The notes under the pieces: model-generated | Database searches by the model: none | What the model was told of the DNA's origin: nothing | What the model saw: the letters and a program-made list of their open reading frames with translations, nothing else | Program-made: the position numbers and the translations under genes | NCBI GenBank assembly: GCA_903842345.1 | Contig: CAIMLR010000014.1 | Span: forward strand, 62,001 to 126,000 | DNA length: 64,000 nucleotides | Reading direction: 5' to 3' | Source of the DNA: an uncultured Myxococcales bacterium | GTDB lineage: Bacteria; Myxococcota_A; UBA9042 | In this document: one piece after another, positions 48,375 through 57,294 of the stretch | Layout of the letters: each line of letters opens with the position of its first letter | How positions within the stretch are numbered: the first letter of the stretch is position 1

Positions 48375-49841
48375 ATGCAAGACGACTGGAGCCTCAATCC
48401 GAACGTTCGCAAGCTGTTGCAGCGCGTCCCTTTGCCCATCTCCCTCCCCACGCCGCTTCGCCGCAGCGCAGGTCGCACGACGCCGACTGAACTGCATGGC
48501 ACGCGCGCCGTCGTGACCCACCTGCGGGATGCCCTGGATCTGGCGCTTGCGCAGGCCGTACAGCACGCCGGCGCGGCGGTGACGGTCGTGGACGCGATGG
48601 GCGAAACAACGCTCACCGGGCGGATCGTCGATGGCGGCGGTCAGTTGGTGCCGGCGACGGCGGATCTGCCGGGTGGCGTCCTGAGCGCGATCGCCCAGAG
48701 CGGCGCGACCGGCGATCGGCGCCCCGTGACGCTCATCCACCGCGTGACCCGCCCGCACGGCAACGACGTTGCGGTCAATGAAAGCACCGACGCGCTCCTG
48801 GGCGTGGGCCACGCGGCGGCGTCCCTGCCGCCCAATAGCCGGCTGCTGCTGGTGCTGGGGCCGGATCTGCGTGAGGACAGCCTCGGCGGCTTGATGACAG
48901 CGGCGACCCAGGGCTTCATGCGCTCCACGTTCAAGGAACTCGGCAAGAGCGGCAGCACGTGCCACCTGATTCGCGCGGAAGATGCGCAGTCGGCGGGCGC
49001 GCTGGCGGCGTTCCTGGCGAGTCCGCGGGCGGCGTTCCTGAGCGGCCTCGATCTGGTGGCGCAAAAGTCGCTGGCCGGCGATGCCGCGGAAGGCCCCGCG
49101 CTGGATGGCAAAGTCATCCTCGTCACGGGCGCCGCGCGTGGCATTGGCGCGGCGATCGCGGAACGCCTCGCGCTGGAAGGCGCCCACGTGTGGATCAACG
49201 ACATCGCGCAGTCCCAGGCCGCCGCCGCTGACACCGTCGCGCAAATTCGCGCCCGCGGTGGCCGGGCGGAGTTTGTCGCGGCGGACGTCGGCACGCTCTC
49301 TGGCGCGCAGGCGATCGCAGATGCCATCGCCAAGGGCGCGGGGCGCATCGACGGCGTGATTCACAATGCCGGCATCACGCGCGATCGCACGCTGCGCAAG
49401 ATGTCCGTGGCGCAGTGGCGGCAAGTCCTGCAGGTCAATTTTGGCGCGATGTATCTTGTGCAAAACGCGCTGGCGCCGATCCTGCAGCCCGGCGCGTCGA
49501 TGGTGCTCATGAGCTCGGTAATGGGCATCGCCGGCAATTTTGGCCAAACCAATTACAGCACGTCCAAATCGGCGGTCATTGAATTGGCCAAACAATGGGC
49601 GTGCGACGGTTATGGCCGTGGCTTGCGGGCCAACGCGATCGCCCCGGGTTTCATCCTCACGGACATGACCGCGCAAATGCCCGTCATCAATCGGGAAATG
49701 GCCAAGCAATTGACCGCGATGCTCCAGCCCGGGCTGCCGCTCGACGTGGCGGACCTGGCGTGCTTCCTTGTCGGCGCGCAGTCGCGCGGCCTGACGGGAC
49801 AGGTGCTGCGCTGCGATGGCGGTATGGCATTTGGCGCGTGA
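48375..49841 (+). CDS. High-molecular-weight 3-oxoacyl-ACP reductase (FabG4-like)
   Basis: The 488-residue protein has an N-terminal flavodoxin-like, non-catalytic half (about 1-230). A short-chain dehydrogenase half follows (about 240-488) with TGAARGIGAAIAERLA, NAGITRDRTL, the catalytic Ser in SSVMGIAG, and NYSTSKSAV (YxxxK). The C-terminus DGGMAFGA is typical. This two-part layout matches FabG4 (HMW FabG) of mycobacteria and proteobacteria, an NADH-preferring 3-oxoacyl-CoA/ACP reductase. The long ORF upstream of 48375 is antisense to the small secreted genes and is not used; GGGAGA precedes the chosen ATG. Confidence 0.86.
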   Translation: MQDDWSLNPNVRKLLQRVPLPISLPTPLRRSAGRTTPTELHGTRAVVTHLRDALDLALAQAVQHAGAAVTVVDAMGETTLTGRIVDGGGQLVPATADLPGGVLSAIAQSGATGDRRPVTLIHRVTRPHGNDVAVNESTDALLGVGHAAASLPPNSRLLLVLGPDLREDSLGGLMTAATQGFMRSTFKELGKSGSTCHLIRAEDAQSAGALAAFLASPRAAFLSGLDLVAQKSLAGDAAEGPALDGKVILVTGAARGIGAAIAERLALEGAHVWINDIAQSQAAAADTVAQIRARGGRAEFVAADVGTLSGAQAIADAIAKGAGRIDGVIHNAGITRDRTLRKMSVAQWRQVLQVNFGAMYLVQNALAPILQPGASMVLMSSVMGIAGNFGQTNYSTSKSAVIELAKQWACDGYGRGLRANAIAPGFILTDMTAQMPVINREMAKQLTAMLQPGLPLDVADLACFLVGAQSRGLTGQVLRCDGGMAFGA

Positions 49842-49853
49842 ACAGTATTTCAC

Positions 49854-49882
49854 TTGCCGCGTCCGTGTCGCCAGAGTAAGAA
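49854..49882 (+). promoter_or_regulatory. Candidate promoter of the cNMP-kinase gene
   Basis: TTGCCG (49854-49859), 17-base spacer, TAAGAA (49877-49882), 40 bases before the ATG at 49923. It falls just after the FabG4 stop. Confidence 0.4.
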
Positions 49883-49922
49883 GTTCTGAGAAGCTGCGAA
49901 CGTGCCAACGCGGGGAATCGGA

Positions 49923-51554
49923 ATGACTTTGGGGGCCAGCAAAACGCGTGACAGCGCGAAGACCATCGTGGCCTCGCAGCGGCCATCCGCGGACATGGGG
50001 CCGATTCCGCGGCACGTCTCGGAATGGATCCGGTCGCGGCCTTTCTGGGCGATGCTGCCGCTGTTCCAGGATCTGCCCGACGATGCCTTGAATTCGCTGC
50101 AGGAGGCGATGGAGCCGGTCGCGTTCGCCAGCGGGACCGTCATCCTGGAGCAAGGCGCGATTGGCGACGAGATGTTCGTCATCGAGCGCGGGATGGTGCA
50201 GGTCACCGTGCTGGATGAGGACGGCGCGCCGGTGTTTGAGACCGAGCTCGAAGCTCCGGCGCTCGTGGGCGAAATGGCACTTGTCACCTTGGAGCCACGG
50301 ACTGCGACGGTCCGCGCACAAGGCGAGGTCAGCGCGCAACGGATGCGCAAAAGCGTGCTGGAAGACCTGTTTGACCGCCAGCCGCAGGCCGCGTCGTTCC
50401 TGACCGCGCTTGTCGGCGAGCGGTTGATGGAGACGGGCGGAATTCGCAAAGTCGGCAAATATGAAGTGCTGGGGCCGCTGGGATCGGGCGGCGTGGCGAC
50501 GGTCTTTGAGGCGCGGCATCCGGGTCTCGGGCGCTCCGTCGCGCTCAAGATGCTGTCGCATTCGCTTGTCTATGATCGCAATTTTGCTGAGCATTTTGGC
50601 CGAGAAGGGCGCATCGTCGCGGGCCTGACGCACGACAACATCGTGCGCGTTCTGGATACGGAAGAAGCCTACGGCACGCGGTTCATCGTGATGGAGAAGC
50701 TGACCGGCGAGCTGCTGGAAGGGCTGATTCGCCGCCGCGAGGAGCTCGACTGGTACGTGGTGCGGCGCCTCCTGACGGAGATCGCGAGCGCGCTGGCCTA
50801 CTCGCACGAGCAGGGGCTGATCCACCGCGACGTCAAGCCGGCCAATGTCTTCATCACGGAAGAACGGCGCGTCAAGCTGCTGGATTTTGGCATCGCCGTG
50901 TCCGTGGGCGTGCCGACCGCGGAAGACGGCAAGGTCGTGGGCACGCCGTTCTACATGTCCCCCGAGCAGATCCTCGGATTGCCGCTGGATGGCCGCGCGG
51001 ATCTCTACTCGCTCGGGATCCTCGCCTACGAGCTATGCACGCACGAGCTGCCGTTCTGGGGCGAATCCGTGCAGTCCGTGTTCAACCTGCACCTCAACCA
51101 ACCGACGCCGGACCCGCGGCTCGTGGAACCCGACCTGCCCGATGATCTGGCGGAGTTCATCCGCATCAGCACCGCCAAGGATCCGATCCGGCGTTTTGGC
51201 TCCTGTCACGACGCGGCGAGCTTCCTCTACCGCGGCATGGACGAAGGCGCGACGGCGCCGCATGAGATGTCAACCATCGCCCTGACCTACCTGCCGAGTC
51301 GGCGCGGTCAGGTGCAGCAGATCCTCAACGAAGCGCTGGCCAAGTTGAAACGCCTGCGGGGCGTGCAGACGTTCGCGTCCAACCAGGTGAACGTGGAAGT
51401 CGCGGCGATGCCACGCGCTGCCGATCCGCGGCGGGTGACGATGACGTCGCAGATTTTCGAGGCGTCAACGGCGTATCACCGCCCGCCGGCGCGCCGCGAC
51501 GTGCCGGACATGCCGCCGCCGGACGACCTGCCGGACGAACCGCCGGAAGTGTGA
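49923..51554 (+). CDS. Cyclic-nucleotide-binding domain / Ser/Thr protein kinase fusion
   Basis: The 543-residue protein has a cNMP-binding domain (about 35-165) containing the phosphate-binding-cassette-like GEMALVTLEPRTATVRA. A kinase domain follows (about 175-445) with GSGGVATVFEA, the lysine in ALKM, HRDVKPANVF, DFGIAV and GTPFYMSPEQ. A C-terminal region of about 100 residues ends in a Pro/Asp-rich tail. No membrane helix. The order, sensor first and kinase second, is the same as in eukaryotic cGMP-dependent kinase. It suggests control by cAMP or cGMP, but ligand choice is unproven. GTG at 49902 is an alternative in-frame start. It lies 81 bases after the FabG4-like gene and is convergent with the barrel operon. 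Confidence 0.88.
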   Translation: MTLGASKTRDSAKTIVASQRPSADMGPIPRHVSEWIRSRPFWAMLPLFQDLPDDALNSLQEAMEPVAFASGTVILEQGAIGDEMFVIERGMVQVTVLDEDGAPVFETELEAPALVGEMALVTLEPRTATVRAQGEVSAQRMRKSVLEDLFDRQPQAASFLTALVGERLMETGGIRKVGKYEVLGPLGSGGVATVFEARHPGLGRSVALKMLSHSLVYDRNFAEHFGREGRIVAGLTHDNIVRVLDTEEAYGTRFIVMEKLTGELLEGLIRRREELDWYVVRRLLTEIASALAYSHEQGLIHRDVKPANVFITEERRVKLLDFGIAVSVGVPTAEDGKVVGTPFYMSPEQILGLPLDGRADLYSLGILAYELCTHELPFWGESVQSVFNLHLNQPTPDPRLVEPDLPDDLAEFIRISTAKDPIRRFGSCHDAASFLYRGMDEGATAPHEMSTIALTYLPSRRGQVQQILNEALAKLKRLRGVQTFASNQVNVEVAAMPRAADPRRVTMTSQIFEASTAYHRPPARRDVPDMPPPDDLPDEPPEV

Positions 51555-51558
51555 ATTC

Positions 51559-52977
51559 CTACAGATTGACGCGAAGATTGACGCCGGCTCGCAAGAGGCT
51601 CGGCAGGCTGTTGAGAAAATAGCCGGCGACCTGCTGTTGGAAATCCGTCGGCAGCGCGATGAATTGCGGGTCCGTGCCCAAACGGCTCTTGACGTACGGC
51701 AGGTACCCGCGCAGCTCACCGTCGCCAAAGACCACACCAGCGTACGCCTCAACCGTCAGGTCGGTCAGGAACAGATTGCTGAAATTGAGCTGAAAGGTTC
51801 CAGACTTGTCGGTCAAATTGGAAAGTGAAATCAGCGACAGCGTCGCGTCGTTCAGGCTGCCCGGAGAAGTCACCGTCGCCACCGCGCCGACATAATCGCG
51901 GCCCGTGTAGAGCGGCGTCAGGCTCGTCGCGGTCTGGGCAATGAAGCTGTTCTTGAGCTGGTTGTAGGCGCCGTCCAGCGTCAGGCCCTGGTCGTTGTGG
52001 AAATACTCGACCGCGAGCACCAGCGAATCATCCTCGCGGTACGCCCACGTGTAGCTCAGGCCCGCGGACAACTGCCACGCCACCGTGCCGTGCTGCGGAA
52101 AGACCATGCCGAACTCGCCGGTCAGGTCAAAATCGCCGAGCCCCGACGACACGTCCACGCCGAGCTTGGGATCGACGCCCTTGCGGAAAATCGTCGCGAC
52201 GCCGACCTCTGTGTGGCCAAATAGCGCTTCGGCACGCACCGCCGCGCCCAGGCGGTCCAGGGTCGTGGCGCTATCGGTCAGCGCGATGGCGTACAGGTTC
52301 CAGCCGAGCTTCTCGATCGGAATGTGCAGCTTGACCATCGGCACGCCGACGCGCTCGTCAAAGAACGCCAGCGGATTGACCTTGGTCGTGTTCAGGACGT
52401 CCACCGGATTCCAGAACCGCGTCGTGCCCCACCGGACGAATTGCTGGCCGACCGTGAGGAACACCGTGCGCCCGACGTCGAACTTCAGCCACATCTGGTT
52501 GAGCAGCGCCTTGGTCGTGTCGGTGCTGATCGGCGCGCCGAGGGCCGATTGCGAGTTGACGCCCGTCGCCGCCGCCGCGCTCGCCAGTGGGTTGTAGAGC
52601 ACGCGGCCGCGGACAAACGCGCGCACGCGGTCGTTCAGGCGCGTGTCGAAATACGCGTCAAAGAGGTTGGAATTGCCAAGGCCGATGTCAGAGAACTTGG
52701 CGCCCTGGTTGTAGGAAGCCGAAGTGCGCATGTAGAGGAAGCCACCCAACTGGCTGCGATCCTTGTACAAAAGCTCGGTATTCTCCTTGGCTTCGCCGCC
52801 CGCCATCCGCTCGTCGCCATAGTCGCTGGCGGTCGCATCCGCGGCGGTCGCGACGGCGGGCTTTTCTTCCTCACCGCCAAAAAGCGCGTCCTCGCGGGCA
52901 CGATCATCGGGTTTCGGGTCGTCCGCAAAGGCGACGCCCGGCAACAGGACAGCAAGCACAAGCAGGACGTATTTCAT
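51559..52977 (-). CDS. Outer-membrane beta-barrel protein (DUF1302/alginate-export-like)
   Basis: The 472-residue product has a signal peptide (MKYVLLVLAVLLPGVAFA). An acidic linker of about 50 residues follows, then many alternating amphipathic strands with aromatic girdles (WGTTRFWNPVDVLN, WQLSAGLSYTWAYRED), ending in VNLRVNL with hydrophobic last residues. That is the pattern of a large outer-membrane barrel. The WNPVDVLN segment is typical of barrels paired with LolA-like proteins. ATG overlaps the TGA of the LolA-like gene (ATGA). Last gene of the ABC-exporter operon, so it likely receives or passes the exported lipid or lipoprotein. Confidence 0.8.
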   Translation of the reverse strand: MKYVLLVLAVLLPGVAFADDPKPDDRAREDALFGGEEEKPAVATAADATASDYGDERMAGGEAKENTELLYKDRSQLGGFLYMRTSASYNQGAKFSDIGLGNSNLFDAYFDTRLNDRVRAFVRGRVLYNPLASAAAATGVNSQSALGAPISTDTTKALLNQMWLKFDVGRTVFLTVGQQFVRWGTTRFWNPVDVLNTTKVNPLAFFDERVGVPMVKLHIPIEKLGWNLYAIALTDSATTLDRLGAAVRAEALFGHTEVGVATIFRKGVDPKLGVDVSSGLGDFDLTGEFGMVFPQHGTVAWQLSAGLSYTWAYREDDSLVLAVEYFHNDQGLTLDGAYNQLKNSFIAQTATSLTPLYTGRDYVGAVATVTSPGSLNDATLSLISLSNLTDKSGTFQLNFSNLFLTDLTVEAYAGVVFGDGELRGYLPYVKSRLGTDPQFIALPTDFQQQVAGYFLNSLPSLLRAGVNLRVNL

Positions 52978-53792
52978 CGCGACTGGGACTCCAACCACGC
53001 TTTGGTGAAGAGGTTTGCCGGCAGCGAGTTCAAGTCCTGCTCCTTGAGCAGAATCGTCGTCGAATTGCCCTTCTCCACTTCGTCAAAGATGCGGATCTCC
53101 TTGGGCGTCCACACGTCGCCCTTCTTGGACGGGCTGAACTTCTTGACCCACTTCGGCGTGTACGTCGTGCGCATCAGCTTGCCGCTGTCAGCGTATTCCT
53201 GCTTTTTCAGCGTGTTGCCAGACGTCGTGGACAGCCACAGCACCAGCTTGGCATACGCCGCGTCCACGCCTTTTTTCAGCGTCAGCGTCATCTTGTGGGT
53301 CCACATCGAGCCGAGCTTCTCCGACCCCTCGTACTTGATGCTGTATTCTTCCGCGAGGCGCGACTCGTCAAAGTCCGCGCGCCGGCTGTCCGTGCCGCCG
53401 ATCTTCTCGCGCTCCGTCCGCCGCTCCCATTTGCCCGTCGTCGGGTCGTACATCCACAGGTTCTTGTCCACGCGCAGGTAGCCCTTGCCTTTCTCTGCCT
53501 TGGGCGCCTGGAACAGGATCATCAGCTTGTCGTCCGCGTCGCGGCGAAACACCAGCGCTTCAAAAACCACGTCGTTCTTGTTGCGCTCCTTGCGCTCGAT
53601 GTAGACGTTGGTCTTGTAGTCGCCCGAGTTCCGCTGGCGGTCATCCAGCGCTTGCACCCACTTCAGGGCATCGGCTTCATTGAGCGGCGCGGGCGGCGCT
53701 TCCGCAGCAGGCGCCGGGGCACCCGCGGGCGGCGTCTGGGCGACGGCGGGCAGCGCAGCAAGGAACAGGGAAATGGCCAGAAAATACTTCAC
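52974..53792 (-). CDS. LolA-like outer-membrane lipoprotein-sorting protein (PF17131 family)
   Basis: The 272-residue product has a signal peptide (LAISLFLAALPAVAQ), a Pro/Ala-rich linker and a LolA-like half-barrel domain. Visible family segments are LMILFQAPKAEKGKGYLRVDKNLW and YDPTTGKWERR (read in parts), and a MYDP loop. The family is periplasmic and is found with RND or ABC exporters and DUF1302-type barrels, suggesting carriage of lipophilic cargo between membranes. Overlaps the barrel gene by four bases and follows the permease gene by 23 bases. Confidence 0.85.
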   Translation of the reverse strand: MKYFLAISLFLAALPAVAQTPPAGAPAPAAEAPPAPLNEADALKWVQALDDRQRNSGDYKTNVYIERKERNKNDVVFEALVFRRDADDKLMILFQAPKAEKGKGYLRVDKNLWMYDPTTGKWERRTEREKIGGTDSRRADFDESRLAEEYSIKYEGSEKLGSMWTHKMTLTLKKGVDAAYAKLVLWLSTTSGNTLKKQEYADSGKLMRTTYTPKWVKKFSPSKKGDVWTPKEIRIFDEVEKGNSTTILLKEQDLNSLPANLFTKAWLESQSR

Positions 53793-53815
53793 GGTGCGAC
53801 CTCAAAGGGCTGATT

Positions 53816-55117
53816 TCAATTCGACGAATGCATGGCTTCCACGGGCTGCAACCGCGCCGCGCGCCAGGCCGGCAGGATGGAGCCCAGCGTAGTGACACTG
53901 GCGATGACCAAAAGCGAAATGATCACGGTCGGCACGTTGACAAGCAGCGTCACCGTCTCCGACATCAGCACCATCTGGAAACCCTTGATCATCTTCAAGT
54001 GCGCCGCGTTCAGGGCAAACGCCGCAGCCACGCCCAGAATCACGCCGATCGTCGACGACGCCAGCGCCAACAGCGCGCCTTCAGTCACGAACATCGCCAT
54101 GACGGTCTGCCGCTGCATGCCGATCGCCCGGAGCGCGCCCACTTCCCGCGTCCGCTCGCGAATCGCCATCCACAGCGTGTTCATGACGCCGATGATGATG
54201 ATCGCCAGCAGCACCATGAAGATGATGACAATCAGCGCGCGGAAGCCAAAGAGCGTCCACTTCATGAACGGATCTTCGTCCATCCACGTCGTCACATCGA
54301 TCTTCTGGCCGGTCCAGTCCTCGCGCTTGACGATGTCAAACTTGCGCCAGTACGGCAGGTCCATGTGGTCCATGACCCGATAGCCGGACTTGTCGAGCGC
54401 GATGCGCAGCTTGGCCGCGACCTGTTCCGCCTGCTCCCAATCCTTCAGGTAGAGCTGGATGCCGCCCGCCGTCGTCGCGTCCAGACCGTACAATTCGCGC
54501 AGCGTCTGCAGCGGCACGTACGAGAAGAAGCTGGAGAACATGCCAAGCGGCTTGGCGATGGCGACGACCTTGCAGTCAATCGAGTTGTTGGAGCCGCGGT
54601 AGGTCTGCGAGCTGAGCGTGACGTTGTCGCCGATCTTCAGCTCAAGCCGCTCGGCCGTCGCTTCAAAAATCAGGATGGAATGCGGCTCACTCAGGCGATC
54701 CACGTCGCCGTGGACGATCTCCAGGATGTTCTTGAAGTTGGCTTCCTGGGCGATGTCGATGCCCGAGACGACGGCGATCTGCGAGGACGCATCGCTGACG
54801 AGCTTGCCAAAACCGCGGCCGCGGATGACCAGCGACTGCAAGCCCGGCGTCTCCTTTTCCACCAGCGCGCGCAGCTTGGCGTACTCCGTGACGACCGGCG
54901 CGGCGGTGCCGGACGTGATCTTGTAGAAGCCCGCGACGTTGACGTGGCCGGTCGAGAGCGTCGTCGCGTTGCGCAACATGGACGCCTGCGTGCCGTTGAA
55001 CAGCGAAGTCAGGAGCACGAGCAGCACGGTCACGACCGCAATCGCGCCACCCAGCAGCAGCGTTCGTTTGCGGTTGCGCGCGAGGTTGCGCGCGGCGATG
55101 AGCAAGAGCGTGTTCAT
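53816..55117 (-). CDS. FtsX/MacB-family ABC transporter permease (433 residues)
   Basis: The protein has an N-terminal membrane helix (about 20-42), a periplasmic MacB-PCD-like domain (about 45-285) and three C-terminal helices with the MREVGALRAIGMQ-type coupling segment (TREVGALRAIGMQRQTV). This is the LolC/LolE/MacB arrangement; such permeases move lipoproteins or lipids by mechanotransmission rather than through a pore. Paired with the 709-residue permease and the ATPase in the same operon. Confidence 0.88.
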   Translation of the reverse strand: MNTLLLIAARNLARNRKRTLLLGGAIAVVTVLLVLLTSLFNGTQASMLRNATTLSTGHVNVAGFYKITSGTAAPVVTEYAKLRALVEKETPGLQSLVIRGRGFGKLVSDASSQIAVVSGIDIAQEANFKNILEIVHGDVDRLSEPHSILIFEATAERLELKIGDNVTLSSQTYRGSNNSIDCKVVAIAKPLGMFSSFFSYVPLQTLRELYGLDATTAGGIQLYLKDWEQAEQVAAKLRIALDKSGYRVMDHMDLPYWRKFDIVKREDWTGQKIDVTTWMDEDPFMKWTLFGFRALIVIIFMVLLAIIIIGVMNTLWMAIRERTREVGALRAIGMQRQTVMAMFVTEGALLALASSTIGVILGVAAAFALNAAHLKMIKGFQMVLMSETVTLLVNVPTVIISLLVIASVTTLGSILPAWRAARLQPVEAMHSSN

Positions 55118-55154
55118 CAGGTCTCCGTGGCGGAGGGCGAGAAGGCGGTGGCGA

Positions 55155-57284
55155 TCATTCTGAATCCTGCATCGCGGCGAGCGGGGTGATGCGCATCGCC
55201 AGCCACGCTGGGTAGAGCGTGGAGATCAGCGTCACGATGAGCACGGCGATCATGGCGACCGGCAGGCCCCACGGCGGCAGCGCCGGGTAGAAGCGCGGGC
55301 CGCCGGAGAGGAAAATCATGAAGTCGTTGCTGGCCAGCAGGCCAAAATGGCCAAAGTACGCGACGAGGGCGTAGCCGAATGTGCAGCCAATCGCGCCAAA
55401 GACGCCGGCCATCACCACGGCTTCCACCATGAACATCTGCAGGATCTCCGACCGCTGCGCGCCGATCGCCCGCATCGTGCCGATTTCCCGCGTCCGCTCC
55501 AGCGTGGACATGACAAGCGAGTTGTTGATGATGACGAGCGACACGAGGAAGATGATGAAGATCGAGAACGCGAGGACGGCGTAGATGACGCCGACGAAGT
55601 TGCCGACAAGGCCTGACGCCGCGCGCCAATCCAGCGGCTTGAGCGCGAACTTCCGGGCGGCGATGAGCGCGCTCACCTTCTCCATCCCGGTCTTCACGTC
55701 CACGTCCGGCTTAAGCATGATCGCCGCGCTGCGGATGACGCCGCCGTCGATCTCAGCCTGCGAATAGACGTGCCCTTCCAGCTCCTTGGCCATCAGCTTC
55801 GCGCCACTCAGCGGCACGTCGCCGGCAATCGCGGCAGGCGTCGCTTCCACCGGCGCGTCGGTCGGCGTGACTGCGGCCGCCTGCGTAGGCGTCGCGTTCG
55901 TCGTGTCCTCAACCTGCTCGCCGCCGCCCTCGCCGAACAGCTCCGCCTCGGCCGTGTCCCGCTTGAGCTCTTTCAAGCCGCTCTGCGCCTGCAGCTTGGC
56001 GATCTCCGCCTTTTTGTCGGCCGTCATGTAGCCGAGCAGGTCGCGGTAGGTCATCAGGTCTAGGATGTTGAAGGCGCCGGCCATCGTCGATCGGTCCAAG
56101 CCGTGGAAGCGGAAGGTGCCGTAGACTTTGACGTTCACCGTCGTCGCGTAGCCGGACTGGGAGAAGCCGTTGATGGTCATCGTGTCGCCCATGCGGATGC
56201 TGTAGAGGCGGATGCGCGGGGCGATAATCTTGTAGAACAGGTCGTAACGCTTCTGGAAATTGCCGTCGTTCACGTCCATGAACGCGTCCACAAGCTTGGC
56301 CATATCGCCTTCTTTGGACGCCAGCTCCGCCTGCAGCGCCGCCTTGACCGCGTCCGTCGCTACGTCGTCCAGCTGGAACGTAATCTCCTTGTATTGCGTG
56401 CGGTTCAGCTTGATCCACTGCTTGATCTCGTCGTCCGTGGCGACCTTGGCGCCTTCCGCGAGGCGATCCTTGATCTTGTCCAGCCGCCGCGCCGTCTTGT
56501 GCTTGACCTGCTCCTCGTAGGTGAACTTGTTGAACAGGAAGCCGCGCTGTCCCGGCGGAATCATCTGGCCGTCGACCATCTCAAAGCGGTCAAAAACCTT
56601 GCGGAAGCGCTCCGTGTCCGTGCCGACGTAACGCAGCATCAGCATGTCTTCGCCGATCGCCATCTTGGCGATCTTGTTCTCCAGAAACTCCAGGTGCGCG
56701 TACGGGTCCTGGTCAAAACTGTCCCAGAACTTCGGCTGATTGGCCTCGGTCACATCCAGCAGCCCCTGTTTCATGTCGTCGGACATCTTCTCCTGATCGG
56801 AAAAGCCTTTCAGGTTCTTCAGTTCGTCATCCAGCAGCGCGACCATGCGGCGCACGTGGCGGCGAATGACCTCCGACTGCGCCTTGTCGCCCGCCTTCAC
56901 GGCGTTGCGCAGCGCTTCCAGCTTCACGTCCAGCACGTTGCCGCCAAAGACGATGGACGAATCAATGCCCATCGGCACGACCGCCCCGACCTCCGGCATC
57001 GCTTCGATGGCCTTGCGAATCTCGGCAAAGTTGTGGATGTAGCCGATTTCATTGGAGCCCATCTGGCCAAAAATCGACAACTCGTCCTTGGCGCCTTTTT
57101 CCTGGAGCTGGATGTGGCCGGCGACCGAGTTGACGATGCTCTTGGACATCGACTTGTCGATCGACGAAATCAGGCTCAAGCCGGCGATGATGAGGAAGGC
57201 CGCAAAGATCAGCAGCCCGCCGACGATGGCGGACTTGATCTTGTGGGTCAGCAAGTTGCGAAGCGCGATCTGGATCAGGATCAT
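55155..57284 (-). CDS. FtsX/MacB-family ABC transporter permease with very large periplasmic insertion (709 residues)
   Basis: The layout is the same as the neighbouring permease: N-terminal helix about 20-42 and three C-terminal helices with the TREIGTMRAIGAQRSE coupling helix. The domain between them is about 500 residues, twice the usual size. It includes a charged helical region (about 140-300) and an acidic Thr/Ala/Pro-rich loop (about 465-500). The enlarged domain may form the docking site for the LolA-like partner or recognise cargo. The stop is 37 bases from the next permease start. Eleven bases separate it from the ATPase gene. Confidence 0.86.
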   Translation of the reverse strand: MILIQIALRNLLTHKIKSAIVGGLLIFAAFLIIAGLSLISSIDKSMSKSIVNSVAGHIQLQEKGAKDELSIFGQMGSNEIGYIHNFAEIRKAIEAMPEVGAVVPMGIDSSIVFGGNVLDVKLEALRNAVKAGDKAQSEVIRRHVRRMVALLDDELKNLKGFSDQEKMSDDMKQGLLDVTEANQPKFWDSFDQDPYAHLEFLENKIAKMAIGEDMLMLRYVGTDTERFRKVFDRFEMVDGQMIPPGQRGFLFNKFTYEEQVKHKTARRLDKIKDRLAEGAKVATDDEIKQWIKLNRTQYKEITFQLDDVATDAVKAALQAELASKEGDMAKLVDAFMDVNDGNFQKRYDLFYKIIAPRIRLYSIRMGDTMTINGFSQSGYATTVNVKVYGTFRFHGLDRSTMAGAFNILDLMTYRDLLGYMTADKKAEIAKLQAQSGLKELKRDTAEAELFGEGGGEQVEDTTNATPTQAAAVTPTDAPVEATPAAIAGDVPLSGAKLMAKELEGHVYSQAEIDGGVIRSAAIMLKPDVDVKTGMEKVSALIAARKFALKPLDWRAASGLVGNFVGVIYAVLAFSIFIIFLVSLVIINNSLVMSTLERTREIGTMRAIGAQRSEILQMFMVEAVVMAGVFGAIGCTFGYALVAYFGHFGLLASNDFMIFLSGGPRFYPALPPWGLPVAMIAVLIVTLISTLYPAWLAMRITPLAAMQDSE

Positions 57285-57294
57285 CGGAAGCGCC

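Noticed and set aside
48108-50825. A long minus-strand open frame joining the CGGK gene to the region of FabG4 and the kinase
   Set aside because: Only its last 84 codons (47853-48107) form a real gene with signal peptide and ribosome-binding site; the rest is antisense to recognised enzymes.
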